Below the pieces are notes generated by a model, which saw only the letters and a list, made by a program, of their open reading frames with translations, did no database searches and was not told where the DNA came from. 64,000 nucleotides of DNA. Source: Rhabdornis inornatus (Eukaryota; Chordata; Aves; Passeriformes; Rhabdornithidae). Location: positions 351,074-415,073 of the forward strand of contig VWZS01002579.1 of NCBI GenBank assembly GCA_013397075.1, given 5' to 3'. The stretch's first letter is position 1. Each line of letters begins with the position of its first letter. This document shows positions 36,456-50,752 of the stretch, piece by piece. A program made the translations under genes and the position numbers.

Positions 36456-39400
36456 TGTCCAGAATGTATCATTCATTCAGCTCTTTCCTTCATATGTAAC
36501 AGGCAGAATAAGTCCTCAGCATGATCATGATTTGCATAAAGATAATAAAAGCCTGGGCTTCGAGGGTTTAGCTGGGTAACCACTGGGGTCAAGAAAGATA
36601 TTTTTTCTCTCTCTATACAATTAGCCAGATGTACTCTGGGTTGGTGTTTGCTTAGTTCCTGTGAAGCACTGGAAGCTGGCCATGCCTAGAAACTGACTTC
36701 TCCCTGGTGAACCTTGCAGTGTCCCAGTGTTACACGGAGACTCCTCAGCGGAATACTGGGGGAAGCAGTTTGCTCAGACCTCAGAGCATCTCCTGCAGCA
36801 TGACAGCATGCCTAGCTTGGTCTATCTCACTGTCTCTAAATGCTCTCCCAGCACCTGAGAGGCTTTGGAAATTGAACAAATTACAGTAAAGTTTGGGGTG
36901 ACTCCTTTGTTTCTAAATTCTGCTTCTTAAAACACCATTTCTGGAGCTGTAAATGCCTTTCTGTGCTGATTTGGGGAAGACAATACCAAGAAGTTCCAAG
37001 GAGGGAGAATCTACATTAAATAATCAGGTTATGTAGGGTTTCCTATATCCTTCAACCCTGCTGCTGCATTTTTCCACCCTGTGTAGGTGTAGCCACCCCA
37101 ATCCCATCACCTTCAGGCCCTCTGCTAGGACTGCAGATGTGTCAGCTCAGGCACACGAGGGAGAGGTTGGAGCAGCCTGTGGAGATCAGTGACACCAACC
37201 ACACCCGAGTTATTAAAACCCAGCTGGAAATGCTCAGGGGCTGCAAAGCAGCCTTGCTGGGAGAAGGACATAGCACCCCCTGGGAACTGGAAGAGGAGAT
37301 TAGAAGTGAAGGTAACCTGCCGGTTTTGAGCTTGTTTTCAGAGATGCTGAGCTCTTCAGGCATCTAAGCTGTGTGTTGATCCACATTTGTAATGTGCTTG
37401 TGTCAGATTAATTTTTACTTTGTGGGTACTAAGAACTGTCTGTATTATGCAGACTCTTAGAGAAATAGTAATTGCTGGGTTAAATCTTTCCTATGTTAGT
37501 AAATACATAAATACCTATCAGGCAACGCAACATAGATTTGATCCTTCTTTCCTAACCTCCAGTGATTTTAATAGACCAGGAAGAAGCCTAATGAGATTTG
37601 TCAGGAGATACTACTGAGATCTGGTGGCTGTGGCAGCTGTATGCTGGATAAAATGTAAAAATCTTCATATGGTGCAGAGTGCTCAGGTTGAGTCATTGAC
37701 CTTTTACTATGGCTCCTTTGGCAGTAAAACTTCCATCTTTGAGACAAAGTAATGTTTTCATACAAATGAATTCTCTAATACAGGGTTCCTACAGCTCAAG
37801 AATGGATTCCGATTCTTTCATTACTGTAAACTGTTGGTTTTAGTGGAGCTGCTCACAGGAGTTTGTCTCTCTTAATCTTGCCCAGTGCTGGAAAATGTTA
37901 CTTTCAAATGTTTTTTTTTTTCACTCAGTGTGACTTCCTGTGGCTACTCTACTGCACAGGTTTGTTGGCTGTTAATAGACTGGTCCATAAGCTAATTCTT
38001 TCCACGTTCTACACAGTAGCTTTTTTCCTCTTCTTTTGTTAGGAACTTCAGCAAAGATGGATTTTAATGCTTTTTTTAGCTGTTGAAACCAAGGCTAAGG
38101 GAATATATCTAGTGTACCTAAATTCCTAAGGCAGCTCCTTGGCACAGAACAAGATCTGATTTGCAGTCTTCCTTTCTTACTGCTACACAACAATAACAGA
38201 AATATAGTAGAAACAGGAGATATTTTATGTATAACCAAAAATCTGTCTTGTGTAGGGTGGGAAAGCATCAAGTTTCTTAGAACTGAGTGTCATGAGATAT
38301 ATGTCTGCTCTGAGGCACTTCCTTTCAAACCATTTTTTCAGTATTTTCATGTGTTCTAATAATATATATTTAGGCAGAGTGCTGATTTTTCAACAGTACT
38401 AAAACAGAGCTGGATTTGTCACATTAGATGTTTATAAAATTTTTCCCCCCTCTGTCCCATTGCCCCCTCCCCATGTATATTTGTATTCTTTAATGTTAAT
38501 AGCAGAGCTCCCTCAGAATTTTCAAAATCTAAGGAAAGAGTTTTCCAGAAAAAACTCTGCTAAATACTGCTTGTTTTCAACCCTCCTGCAGAGTAGTAAA
38601 AGACAATGGAATTTCTTTTCACTAAAAAATTTCATGAAGTCTAATTGTGCTTAGAATTTTTGGATGTTTTTCCAGTTTTTTGCAGCTCTTACTGGATTTT
38701 GGGCTTTATGCTGTTTGATAATTTTTTTTCCTTTGTAGGCAAAGATAGCACCTGATTTACCCTTAAACCTGCTTCTTCTAGAACTCTGTCACCTTTCAGT
38801 GACTCAGGTGTACAGGTTTTCTCCCTTCCTTTCTGAAGGGAACAGATGGTCTAGTTACAAGTCAATTTTCTTATAACCACAGTAATTCAAATACACATTG
38901 ATTCTTGGGCCTGTCTTGCCTAGTGACACTGGTATGTTGTCAGTGATGTGCCAGTGTGTGACACTGGGACAAACATTTGCTCAGCAGCAGCCAATACGCC
39001 TGGTCTGGGGATCATAAACTAACTTTTACAAACCTTACCCAAAAAAAAGGTAATTTTAGTTTAGAATATGTGTAGTTTAGATTGTATAACTGTTAAATAT
39101 GAAGTGTTACCTTTAAAAGAAAATCACAGATGTCTGGTGTTATGCCAGTTGCAATTCATTTCTCTAAAAATATTTGAGTTAGGATGCAATCAAAAAAGAA
39201 CTTATATTTTTCCAACCACTGCTAAAATTTTCTTTACTGACTCGTACTCATTTCAAAAAATTTAATCAGAGTTGCTTCTACCACTTCCTGCAAGGTTTAG
39301 ATTTGGTTGTTTGCTCCACTGTCTGACTAGGGTTGCAGTCATCTGTAAACACAGGGGACATTTAGAGTTAATAAAAGGAAAACATTGAAGCTTTGATCAG

Positions 39401-40305
39401 GGGAAAAGGAGGAGGTGGGTTTTGTTTTTGAATTTCTTCTTCATGATTTTGCAGTTTATTAGCACCAACTTAAACAAGCTAATAGGTTCAAATTACAACA
39501 AAATAACTGCAGTTTTTTATAGAGCCACTATGAAATAACCTCCCTCCAATTTTAACCTTCCATCTTGGTCTCTTTCTTATCTGTGGACTGCCCCTTTGCT
39601 CTCTTCTTCCACTTTTCCTGAAAAATAAGCAGAAAATACAGTTTACATTATGTCTGTACACGTCTAGGTTTTTTTTTAATATATCCCCAGAGGAAAGTGA
39701 ATAAATAAATATACAGTTTTCAATAGCTGTAGAGTATTTGTTTAACATGGACTAACTCCCCAATAACTAGCAGATTATACATGCAAATCTAATTTTCTGC
39801 CTAACTTAAGTTTCTCTTGGGAATCTTGGTGACTACTTGCAAACACTTTCCTTGAATCAGCAGTATCAGCAAAGATACATTAAGGTGCTAAAAGTATATA
39901 ATGTAAAAAGTGAGCTAAAAAGATGGAAGAAGGTTTAGAAAGAAGGAGATGGAAAAGGGAAGTACTATAAAGGGAAGGGCATCTATAAAGAGAGAGGGGT
40001 CTAAGCCTTTTACAATAGAGGCAGACTGAAATAACCATGGTTTCTTCTTTGAGTCGTGAGAATAGCTATTTTCTTGTTTAAAAGCTTAAAGAGCTATTAA
40101 GTTGGGCAAATCACTGGTAAAACAGCTGGAAATGTAAATAGCAATTTAAACAGTCCATTGCCCCTCAATCCAAATGTGGAATGTGCAGATCTACTTCAAA
40201 AAAGTTCCTCTGGTTTTATTATATTGTCAACGGTAAGAGGATTGAGTAGGCACCCTTTCTCCATGGGCTGAATGGAGACAGTGTGCTTTATTTAGAAAAT
40301 CCACA

Positions 40306-40426
40306 ATTTTTTTTCCTTTTCTCATTTTTCTCCTTTTTCCCCCTCTTCTTTCCCCCTTTTTTTCCTTTTTCTCAATTTTTTCCTTTCTTTTTTTTTCCTT
40401 TTTTTTCTTTTTTTTTTTTCCTTTTT
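40306..40426. repeat. Polypyrimidine (T/C) tract
   Basis: About 120 bases almost entirely T and C on the plus strand. The complementary strand gives a Lys/Glu/Arg-rich chance frame (40,227-40,457), which is not a gene. Such tracts can form triplex DNA. Confidence 0.95.
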
Positions 40427-40667
40427 GCAAGTGAGCAGACGAGTCTCTAATTTTCACACCGTTCTCCCTTAGAGACCTCCTTCAATTGCACCATTCTTTC
40501 ATTATGTGGAACTAATGAAGTGCTCTGCAACCTTTAGGTCTCCAAAGAATCCATTCCATTGCTCTAGGAATATAGTCCTTAAATAAAACATGTTTCATTG
40601 GCTGACTTCAAAACACTATTCTTATGGGGGAGGGGGGATAAATAATTGGCCTGGAATCACTGTGTGT

Positions 40668-40685
40668 AAAAAAAAAAAAAAAAAA
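40668..40685. repeat. Poly-A tract
   Basis: A run of 18 A. There is no recognisable retrocopy or SINE body immediately upstream of it. Confidence 0.9.
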
Positions 40686-43006
40686 GAAATTACATTGGAC
40701 AATTCTTTTAAATTATAGTTACAGTCTAAGGATACATTCAGCAATGGCAGTTTGGGTTCTTATTCCTAGTAAGCTGCCAAAATTGGAATATTATTTCTTT
40801 GAAGTTCCAGATTGCAAATCTTTTTATGACTATTGTCTTTTCAGTGCCTGTGTTCTATTGAGAGCGAATGGGTTTTGTGGTGTTAAAAAAAAAAATGCAG
40901 TAGCAGATCAATAAGACTAATAATTCAGCAGCTGAGTTGGAAGGCTGACTGCTTGTGTGTCTTAAAAATAACACCTCACATTTTATACATTGCTTTTCTT
41001 CTCCAAATTACCCACCAAATACTAACTCAGTCCTGTGGATTGTTTATTCAGCATGTGAAAGCACAGATCTGTTTTATCCATGAGGTATCAAATGCCTTAT
41101 TCTCCCCTCAATATTTGTGGGTATGAGGGCAGCTTATTTTCATCTGTCATTATGGACTATAGAGAACAGAGTTAGTTCAAATTTGTCAAAGTCTCTTCTC
41201 TGTCTATGCAATGTCTGCCCTCTGGCATTTTTAATTGATTTGCCTTTTTTCTCTAAAGCTTTTAATTGGTCTGAGCCTTGTTTTCCTTCCCCTGTCCTAA
41301 AACCTTACAACTGAAATATGTTTTCTTATAATATCTTTGTCTGCATAATCTGCTTTTAAATTTAAAAAAAAAAAAAGGAAGTAGGAGAGATGGCAACAGG
41401 AGGAAATAAAGCTGTAGTTCAATGTAAGATTGCTTGTGCATGTTGGGTTTGTATCTGAACCCAGCAAACAAATGTAAACATTTAAATTTTTATATTAGTA
41501 TTCATTTCCTTTCACATTGCTTATCTTTTGGTACTTGATCTAATTTGTAGCATATTGGATTCTGGCTTTTGGTAAACTGAAATCACACTATCAGCATGAT
41601 TATTGTTATAGTACTGGCAGAAGAGATTTGCTGGCTTAATTTCAGTGAAAACTAGATGTCTGTCGTTGGCTGTAAAACAATTTATATTTATAGAAGCTGT
41701 TGTAATCATTTATTTTTGAGTAGAAGAGTTTCTTGGAGCATAACTGTTCTGCAATACTGAGGACTTACCCCAATTTCTAGTGTCAAAGTAATGTATTTAA
41801 GCTCTGTTGAACTGATTAGAAAACAGTGCTTAATGAATGTAGGGCTTTAATTTTTGGGTGGCTAGGGATAAGTTACAGCCTTTAATTAGCTCCCACTATA
41901 TTTTGGTAGGACAGCACACTGCACTTTGCAGTACTGAAGACTGTGGAGCAGCAGTCAAGAATAGGGACTAACTTTTGCCAAGGTCATTAGTAGCAGTGGT
42001 TGCCTAATTGCAGACCCTCTTGAGTGGCCTGATTTCAAACAGGCACAGAGCTTGCAGTCCCTGTGTCAAGCCACTCTTACATTTATAATGGAGACACCTG
42101 AAATTCCTTCCAAAATCCTGGCTTTGACTCTATTTCTGTGTTTTCCAAACTTCCCACATGAACCTGAGAAAGTAATGTAACCTCTCTGTATGATCATTCC
42201 CTTATCTTCTGGGGAAGAATACTCCCCTTTTCTGTGTTATGTGACCTAATTCATGAACATTTATCAATCTCTCTAAACAGAAGAGAGTTGTACAATGCTG
42301 GTCTCATCACAAATAATTTTTGAAATTGCAAGTTGGAGACTTGCTGGAGTTTCTATGCCTTGATATAGAAGTGATTCTGGACCTGCACGCTTTCAGTTCC
42401 TAGCACAGTGTGACTTTTATGTAGCTTTGGTATCCAAAGACAGAGTTCCTATTTTGTTTTCTGCCCAAAACGAAGTGTGCAGACTGCAGCTGGCAAGCCG
42501 TGGAAGCACCAAGTGAGGCCCAGATGACTCTGAGTGGCACAGATGGCAGCACTTGCTGCTGTTGCCCAGCTGCTCATGGTGTCCCTCCCCTGCAGAAAGA
42601 GATGTGGACTCTACTACACCTCAGTTGTGTCCAGCTTGAACTGGGATGTGCATTTCAAACCTTCCACAGGGCTGACACTGCTGTTCTGCACTCTGCAGAG
42701 ATGTTCATCTTGCTCTTTAGATCTGGCAGGGTTTGCACACCCTTGACACAAGTCTGAGTGTGCAACTGAAGGTCAAGCAAAGCTAGCAGAAAGCTCTACA
42801 TTATTCTGAGATATATATAGATTTTTGTGGGGTTGGACTTGCAGAGGTAGAAAGTAGATGAAAATGAAATCCTGGTCAAGCATTTAATGCTCTGATTAAG
42901 CACTAGCTGAAGACGAAACAGACAGGGAGAGCTGTAGAAGGTAGGTACTGCCATGCTCAGTGTCAGCTCCATAAAAACATGTAGATGAAATTGTTTACTT
43001 CTAGGT

Positions 43007-43035
43007 AAAAAAAAAAGAAAAAAAAAGAAAAAAAA
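43007..43035. repeat. Interrupted poly-A tract
   Basis: A-rich run broken by single Gs. Confidence 0.9.
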
Positions 43036-44769
43036 GAGGGATGCTGTGTTTCATGCAGGTTCTAAACATCAAGAAGATCTTACATGTACTATCTGCAGTC
43101 TTGACACATGTAGATATATCTACATACAACTGGCCTTTTTTGTGTCCAAGGTGTCTTTCAACAGGAAATTGGTGACACAAATATTGATTTTGCTTCTCTA
43201 ATTCTACTGTATTTGATTGAAATTAATTCCAAATTATTTTAGATGTGTAATTTAAGTTGAAAAACAATGAGAATTTACCTGGGAGCTTTCAAGCAGTCAG
43301 TAGCTTTTGCCTGCTGTATTTTCACTTTGTGATAATATACATTTTTCTGATTTCATCCGCTCTCTGAGCATACTTTTATGAAGCCTTACTGTGCTGTAAT
43401 CTTCTGTTAGCCACTTCCACTGTAATTTACTATACCTGTGTTAATCCAATCCATCTCTAATGACATATTAATACTAACAAAAGGCAACACTAATAATGGG
43501 TCTGCACTGTGTATTTCATGCAAGTTGAAAAGAGAAGCAATGAACATATGAGACTAAATCCTGCTGTCTTTATTCATTCAGCCACGGCCTTTCAATAGAA
43601 CAAAATAATATGCAGGATTAAGGTGAGTGGAATTTTACCCTTTCTATATCCAGGCCTCCTGAGGATGCTGCATTTAATTCTATTTGATAATCTTCTCTTT
43701 TATTTGCCATTTCACACCACCTGAAACTGCAGCTGCCTGTCAGGAATTGAGTTAGTCTGAGCTTTAGCTATCTCATAGGTAGCTTAGTGCACTAAAGCAT
43801 AGGCTCCTCTGGAGAGTCCTTAGGGAGAAGAACTCATTTAGCAGAAAATTATAATTGGGGCTTCCAAGTGGTTCTGGAATCATCGCTGTATATTTGGATA
43901 GAATGATGTATTTTCAAAGCCTCTGCAAGTGTGTAATCAAGCAGAGTGTGCTTTCAAGGATGAAGCAGGTAACCAGAATGCCTTAAATCCTGGTCCCTTT
44001 AAAGGTGACAACTGGGAGAATGTGTAAGATATACAGTCTAGCATTGAGATGTGGCATGCTGGCAGTACAGGGGGTCTGGGGAGGGGTGTTCCCCTTCTGT
44101 GCTGCAGAGGGATCTCTGCTGGGTCCTTCACACCAGTGCTGGGAAACGGGGCTGGTGTCTGTGTCAACATGGCCTGTGAGCCACAGGCTCCCTCACAGCA
44201 ACTGCAATTACCCCTGCAGCCACCATGGGACTGAAATAGAGTCCTGGGATTTGGGAAAAATGTGCTAGAAGGAATGAAAATTTGCTGACCTTCTGTTTTG
44301 TTAAACTCAGGTTAGGACTGCAAAAATCAACACATATGGGTTTTAGGCTTTTTTTGTCTTGTTTTATCTTGTTTTAAGAAGGGGAGGAGCTGGTTGATGT
44401 GGTAGAAAAGTCTGAGGCAAAGATTGGAGCTTGGATATTTTCTGCAGTATCTTCTCTGTTGGAAGATCAAAGAAAGATCATGATAGCCTGGTTCCATCAG
44501 ATTTGTCTGGTGTGTTGACAAATGCAGCACGATTCTACACAAGACGTGGACTTTCCTATTGTTCCCAGTGCTGTGGGAACTGAATTTTACTTATAGTATT
44601 CCCATTGAAGCCCTAAGCACCCAACTGTATCCTTAGGTCTAACTTTCACTTTTCGTTTCCTTTGTGTAGTCTTTCCAACTAAAACATGTTCATTTTCACT
44701 GGTGGTGAGGTTTATAACAGTGCTCAGCATCAACATTTTAAGTACTTGAATATCTAAAAATGTGAGAAA

Positions 44770-44910
44770 CACAGCTGATATAAATTATAAAATAATAGAA
44801 TTCTACATTTTTAAAAAATTCTACTTCATATTGTATATTTATTATAATTTTAAGTTATTAAAATGATTTTATGCTATTAATGTAATATAAATTATACTAT
44901 AATCTTGGCG
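44770..44910. repeat. Extremely AT-rich block
   Basis: About 140 bp that is almost all A and T, with many ATTATAAT-like steps. Its composition resembles matrix-attachment-type DNA, but no function can be assigned. Confidence 0.8.
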
Positions 44911-47900
44911 TCTCTAGACTCAGTTGCCTTTACGAGAATATTAACTTTGCAATGCTGCATCCAAGTATTTTAATTATCCTATTGTGAGATTTATCCTTTT
45001 CCCTTAAATGATAGTGAGGAAAAATAGTCTTCTCCCTGTTTTAAATTCTTCCTGTTTCAGAAGCACTATTCTGTTTACTGGAAAACAGTTGAAACTTCTT
45101 AACTGTCACAATCCTTAGCTAATCTGTGCAGGCCTAGAAATGGAAAAGAGTTACTACAGGACCATAGGAGACAGGACCCTGCTTGTTCTTTCTGAACTTT
45201 TGATTGTGGTGCTCTGAAAGTTATTTCTCACCAGGTGAGCCCTACAGTGCTCATGCTACAGGACTACAGGCCTAAATTGCTGCTGCTATGCCCCTGACAC
45301 TCACTGGTCTCTCCAGTGACAGCTAGAGCATTTTATAGTATTTTTTCACAGCTGAAGAGGTTAAGGCTACAGTCACACCAGGGGAAATGCAGGCTTCCTG
45401 ATCAAAGCCCATCTCAGTTCAGCTATGTTGGAGGAACCAAGCAACTGAATTAAAATACATTTATATTTCAATATAGGTACCTACTTTGGAATAAAACTTT
45501 ACTCAGTCTACAAAGATTTTGTCTAGGATAAAAATTGTTACTGGTTATAGGCCAGGCATACTGGATAAAGTCAGGGCTTGAACTCAACCACATCTTTCGT
45601 AACATGTTTCTTGTTTAAGATTAAGTTTATATGGCAATGGGCTCTTAAATTGTGGATTGTGTGCAGTAAAGACTGCAGCTAAACAAGGGGATGAGTACAT
45701 GTTTACACTTGAACTAAAATAAGCACATTGATTTTAGGAAATCTGTACTACATAGCTCTCATTACATAGCTGGCTTGGACTTGGATTGGTAAAGGGATTC
45801 ATGCTCTGACCTGGTGCTTAGTCCTCCAGCTGGTTTTGATGGAAGAGTTTCTGTCCCTACAGCGAATTGAACAGATGCTGCAATGCAAAACCATCTAAGT
45901 TTTAACAGCATTGGACTCTCTTCGTATTACAGCAAATTAAAGGGAAAATCTTGAGAGCAGCTTTGGTACTGTGGGCCTCCCTGAAGAATGCAGAATTTCA
46001 AATTAGTACACAAATCTCACTCTAGCTCTCAGTGGCTGGGTGGGTAGAGAAAGAGGAAAATTGCAGGAGCTGGCTGCATTACAGATGTTTTTCCTTTCTG
46101 TCTGTAGGAAGGTGTCCTGAGAAATAATCTTTAATTGTTTATGGAATTTTAGAGGCAGGAAAAGATTTTATTTTATGAAAAAGCTTCTGTTGGAATTTTC
46201 CTGGAGTCTTGTTGCTGCTATTAATACTAAAAATGAAATGCTTTTGGTTCAGGAAAGGTTCAAAAGAATTGTTGCAGGAGTCTTGCAAGATCTTACCATG
46301 ATTTGGCAAGATGTCACACCAACACCAACTCACCCACATCTGCAGCTGCTCTGCCAGGCTGCAGTTGAAATTTGCAGCCTCTAGAAGTCCTGGGGCTTCT
46401 GTGAGTGCTTTTGGTTTGTGCAGGGTTTTGGGTTTCCTTTTTTTTTTTTTTTCTTTTTTAAATTTTTTAGAGAGGAGGGAGAATAGGTAGGCAGGGCTCT
46501 GAATTGAAAAAAATTACAATTTCACAATATTAAGTCCTCTATGAAGCTGAATCAGCTTTTGCCTCTGAACTGCTGTCATAGTGTGTCCCATGGAACAGAG
46601 AGGACTGCCCATGTGGATTAGAGCCGTGTTACTCCCCACAGCTGGTTTTGAGCTGTGCTGAAGGATAAAGAGACTGTGAGTGAAGGGCACGGCCTCTTCT
46701 CTTTATCCTGCACTATACAATCCCACGCCTGCTGAGACAGTCTTTGCAGAAGTCTATAGGCAAGAGTAGTCCTGCTGATAAATATGTACATGCTTCAGTG
46801 TTCCTTGCATGTTCAGGGCCTTGATTAGAACGGGAAAGGGAACTGATAGCTGACCACAGATCATGGGTACAACAGAAAGCACCTCAGCCTGAGGGCCCAA
46901 AGTGCTTTGAAGAAGAAATCAGAGCCAGCTGTAGACATTTTTGAGGAAAAAGTTCACTTTCAAACAAGAGATCAGAAAATGTCTTCTAAAGCAACCCGAA
47001 AGATTTCTCTCATCTGCTGAGTTACTAGTATTCTATAGTATTCTATATTTATTTATTAGTATTCTGTGTCTATTCTATGTTTACTGTCCTGTGCAGTCCA
47101 GAGCAGTAAATGACTATCCAGAATTTAAGATTTTAACTAACTATGATAAGCCTAAAATACTGAAGGCAGGACTTTCCTCTGAGTTCCTTGACGTTTTTGG
47201 AGTGTGCAAACCTGGGTGTTCAAGAGGATTGTGTGTTAGAGCAGCATCAATACAGCATATTTCTTTGCGATCACAATAATCTGTGAGATTCATTTTGGGA
47301 GCAACTGAACTGCCAATACTACAATACAATGGCGAGTCAACTGTAGCAGATTAGGAGCCAGAACTTGTACTAGCACAAGTCACTGTTTTGGAGTCTTCAG
47401 TGGAGGAGTCATTGAGTAAAATTTTCATCCTACTCTAGTCTAAAGCTAGTGGATGCACAAAGAGCAATTGTATTTTTTTTTTTCCCTTGATATTTCCCTT
47501 CTGGCTCCCTTATGCCTCCACTTCCTAAAACCAAACCGTTTCAGAATGCCACCGCCCATCTCCTTGTGAACACGGGGACACATCACTGCCACTTCTAAAA
47601 CTATTTTGGCAACAGAGTTATCAAACAGGACTTTTAGAAGGTATCCTATTTAGCTCTATGTTTCCAAAGGTCCTTGTCATCCTCTCCTACATGCTCAGGT
47701 ATACTCCCAGAGCAGGTAATAGGCACAATCTTGTTTTGTGAGTTCTCTCTTGCAGCTTTTAAAGGTGTCCCTTATTAATTTCAAGAGAGACTGCTGTAAC
47801 CAGTCTCCTGTATAATGAAGGTTATGAGGTTTTATCCAGCTCTTTATACATCAAGTCCTTATTCACCTGTTTGAGATGTAACATCCATCTTGGCAAAATA

Positions 47901-49229
47901 TGCTTTTACTTATAAAGGAGGATCTACTCTACTTTTCATGGTGATGGTGGTATTTTCCATCTCTTCATTAATGTTATCATCTTTCCCTCTCAGTGGTTAT
48001 AATTCAAGCAGGAGGGAAAAAACCAAACATCTCCATTACTCTCCTAGTAATTCCCTCCTTTCCCGCCACTTTCTATGTGTTAAAGCATTTTTCTGAATGG
48101 AAAGCTGTTCATGAGACACTTAGGAGGAAAGAAGCTTATGGATTTGTAGATAGTAATGCTCAGTAAGGTGTTTTGAGCCTTATGAGCCTCATGATCCACT
48201 GTGTTAAAATAATTACAGGTTTAAGGAAATGCTTTTGCTTGAGTCTTCATCTCTTTTGGCACCCTGGCAATGAAAGGGGAGGGTCAGTTGGATGAAGCAG
48301 GTGACAAATTTTGGAGGAAGGTAACAGCACAAAGAGTAGTTGTCTTCAAGCATGAGCTGATGTCTCTCTTCAAACTCTGGCACTGACTTATACCTTTTTT
48401 TCCCCAGAATACCAAATTTACCACTACTTCCACAAGGTTTTACACATTGTCTCACTGATGGGAGAGTGAGATAAAACTGATTGTGATCTCACCAAAGCTA
48501 TGGAATAAATGTCCCCTCTTATCTGTTACAGCAGCTGCTACGTAATTCCCTGTTCCCTCCAATTAGAAAAAAAAAGAAAAAAAATATCCTCATCCTCTTA
48601 TATGCTGAATTTTCTTGTGCAAAACTTTCACGATGGATTATGGTGTACTTTTTTGTTGTTTTTTACTCCCATGTACAAGAACAAATCATTGAATTACTTC
48701 AGCTGCATGCTGCTACTTGACTTCTGGGAAATGTACATGCTGTATTTTCCTGGAAAGAAGTAATACAGCATTGAGTATGTGGTGCTATGCATGTGTATTG
48801 CCTGTTAGTTTCAAAAGCTTCCCCTAAGTATGTGTACAAATGCAGAATGGTCTATATTGCTTTGAAGAGTTGGGCTTGCATTGTTCCTTTCTTCCTAATA
48901 GAAAGTACTTAAGTAAAGTTTGGAGATACATGGTTCGGGGTTCAAAGTGTAGGTGCTCCCAGAACAAATTCTAGCCATGGATTCCTTGTCCCCTGTCCAA
49001 GGGAGCCAGGTCTCTCTTAGTTCTTTGAAGTACAGTTCAGAAAAAGAGATGAAGTTAAAAGGGTCAGGGTTTATGTGCCTCGCTGGCCTCATGAAAACCT
49101 TCATTGAGGAGACAGACAAAATAGGTTTAGTATGTTATTTTGAGAAGTGCTGTATTAATACAGTGAAAGACAAGCCCTGCTACAGTGGGCTTTGACTGCA
49201 AATGGACAAGAGGGACAGAAGGAAGGAAG

Positions 49230-49282
49230 AGAAACAGAAATGGAGAAGTAAAGCAATTGGTTCAAGTTTGCACAGACTGTTC
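49230..49282 (+). mobile_element. Possible MIR-like SINE remnant
   Basis: GAAACAGAAATGGAGAAGTA, AAGCAATTGGTTCAAG and TTTGCACAGACTG parallel the MIR segment gaaactgaggcagagaag...ttgcccaaggtcacacag. The remnant is very short and diverged. Confidence 0.3.
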
Positions 49283-50282
49283 AGTGACTGCTGTGATTCA
49301 CAGCACTATCAAGTGCAGCAGTGGCCCCAATATACAGGTGTTCATAAATAGCAAACCAGGAAACCAAATAATTCTGCAGGTGCTGTCCTGTCTTTTCAAA
49401 GCACTTTTGGAATGGTGCGTATCTGTGGGAGAAGGTGTTTTGAAGGAGGGAGTACTGTTCTGCAGCCACAATTCTATTTATGCTCTTGCCTGATATGCAG
49501 CTTTTCATGGACCTTCTATTCTGTAGAGATGGATCCTAATAAAACATGCCTCTTTTATTATTAAGCATTATTATTATTTTATTGGGAAAGTCCCCAAAGC
49601 TTTAAGGGCATTAGTATGGAAGAACATTAGAAGCCAATTAACATGCTGCCCAAAGGTCTCTAGGCAGAGAAAAGTACTTTGGTAGAGAGCTGAAACACTG
49701 CAGGTGCTCCCCAGGCTGGGCTGGCTCCACCTGGAGCCCGAGTAGCTCTTGCTTATCCTCCTTACCCAGAGCAGGTTTACAGTCATGAATCTGGCTTTTA
49801 CTGTCCACATTGGAAGAAGCTGCTTAGTCATTGCTTCTAATACTAAATTTTTCATAGAGTCATTTGTGGAATTGACATAGAGATGATGTTAGATTATTAT
49901 GACTGAGCACAGGAACATAATTACAGGTGGAAAAGGTGGAAATCCACAAGGATCCCTTTTCTAAGATGTGTCCTTTAGCAAGGAGGACTCCGAAAAGACC
50001 CATCTGGAAATATTCAGCCTGGCATTGTAGATGATGTTCTTTATTTTATGTGATAATCCTGACTTACAGTTCAGGCCCTCTTTTGATAAATAGAGTACTT
50101 TTGTAATTCCTCATGTATTCTATCTGTCAGGCTCTTGGTTTAAGGAAATACACAACAAGCTCACTAGAAGATGGACACCTGATCTGAATGATCTTTAGCT
50201 TCCAGTTTTATGCCACCCTTGCAGCATATGAGAGCATATATAGACAATGTGAGATTCGGCTCAAGGGGATTTCCTTTCCTGA

Positions 50283-50322
50283 GTACAGTTATAGATATAT
50301 AGTTATATATCTATAACTGTAC
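50283..50322. repeat. Perfect 19-bp inverted repeat with 2-base loop
   Basis: Arms 50,283-50,301 (starting GTACAGTTATAG) and 50,304-50,322 are exact reverse complements, separated by GT. It is strongly AT rich and could extrude as a cruciform or form an RNA hairpin. Confidence 0.95.
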
Positions 50323-50737
50323 AGGTGTTATAGACCATAAATGTATAAAGTCAGGCACAAATGTGGTGATGTCTGTAACTCAACAGATGCGGCTAACATG
50401 ACACTTACGCATGGCAGAGAGCAAGTCACCAAGGGAGTGAAAATATTTGTTGCTTTAGCAAACTTCTTTACTGCACTGTGGCTTTTAAAAAATTGAGATA
50501 GTTGGTTTTTAGACAATTCTAGTGGACTCCTTCCTGAAATATAAACTTATTGGATTATTTATCCCATGATAAATTTTAGTATGATTCCACGAAATTGAAT
50601 GAAAAGGCCAGTTGTGAAATACTTAAAAAGAAACAAATAGGGGGGGAAAGTATTTAGCCTTACTTTTCACCTAGGACCAAAGTCCTTGTTCCAAAATCTT
50701 GCAAAAGGACGGCCCTGGGGTGGCTGTGCCGTGAGGG

Positions 50738-50752
50738 TCGCGAGGTGGCGCT
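50738..50752 (+). promoter_or_regulatory. CTCF-like binding motif upstream of SCUBE1
   Basis: TCGCGAGGTGGCGCT on the plus strand fits the CTCF core well. It has the AGGTGGCGCT half intact, and only the outer left base clearly departs from the CCGCGNGGNGGCAG form. It lies in a small CpG-rich patch (50.70-50.86 kb) about 1.05 kb upstream of the SCUBE1 start codon. CTCF sites near promoters often anchor loops or mark domain edges. Actual occupancy is inferred, not shown. Confidence 0.5.

Larger units (their letters stand above)
33343..50690. other. Intergenic DNA upstream of SCUBE1, no gene seen
   Basis: AT-rich DNA with simple repeats (40.3, 40.67, 43.0 and 44.8 kb), old LINE and SINE remnants (36.4 and 49.2 kb) and a perfect hairpin at 50.28 kb. 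I looked for minus-strand exons of MPPED1, the expected head-to-head neighbour, and found none. Open frames are short and unrecognisable. Confidence 0.7.

Noticed and set aside
40227..40457. Lys/Glu/Arg-rich minus-strand open frame
   Set aside because: It is the complement of a polypyrimidine tract.
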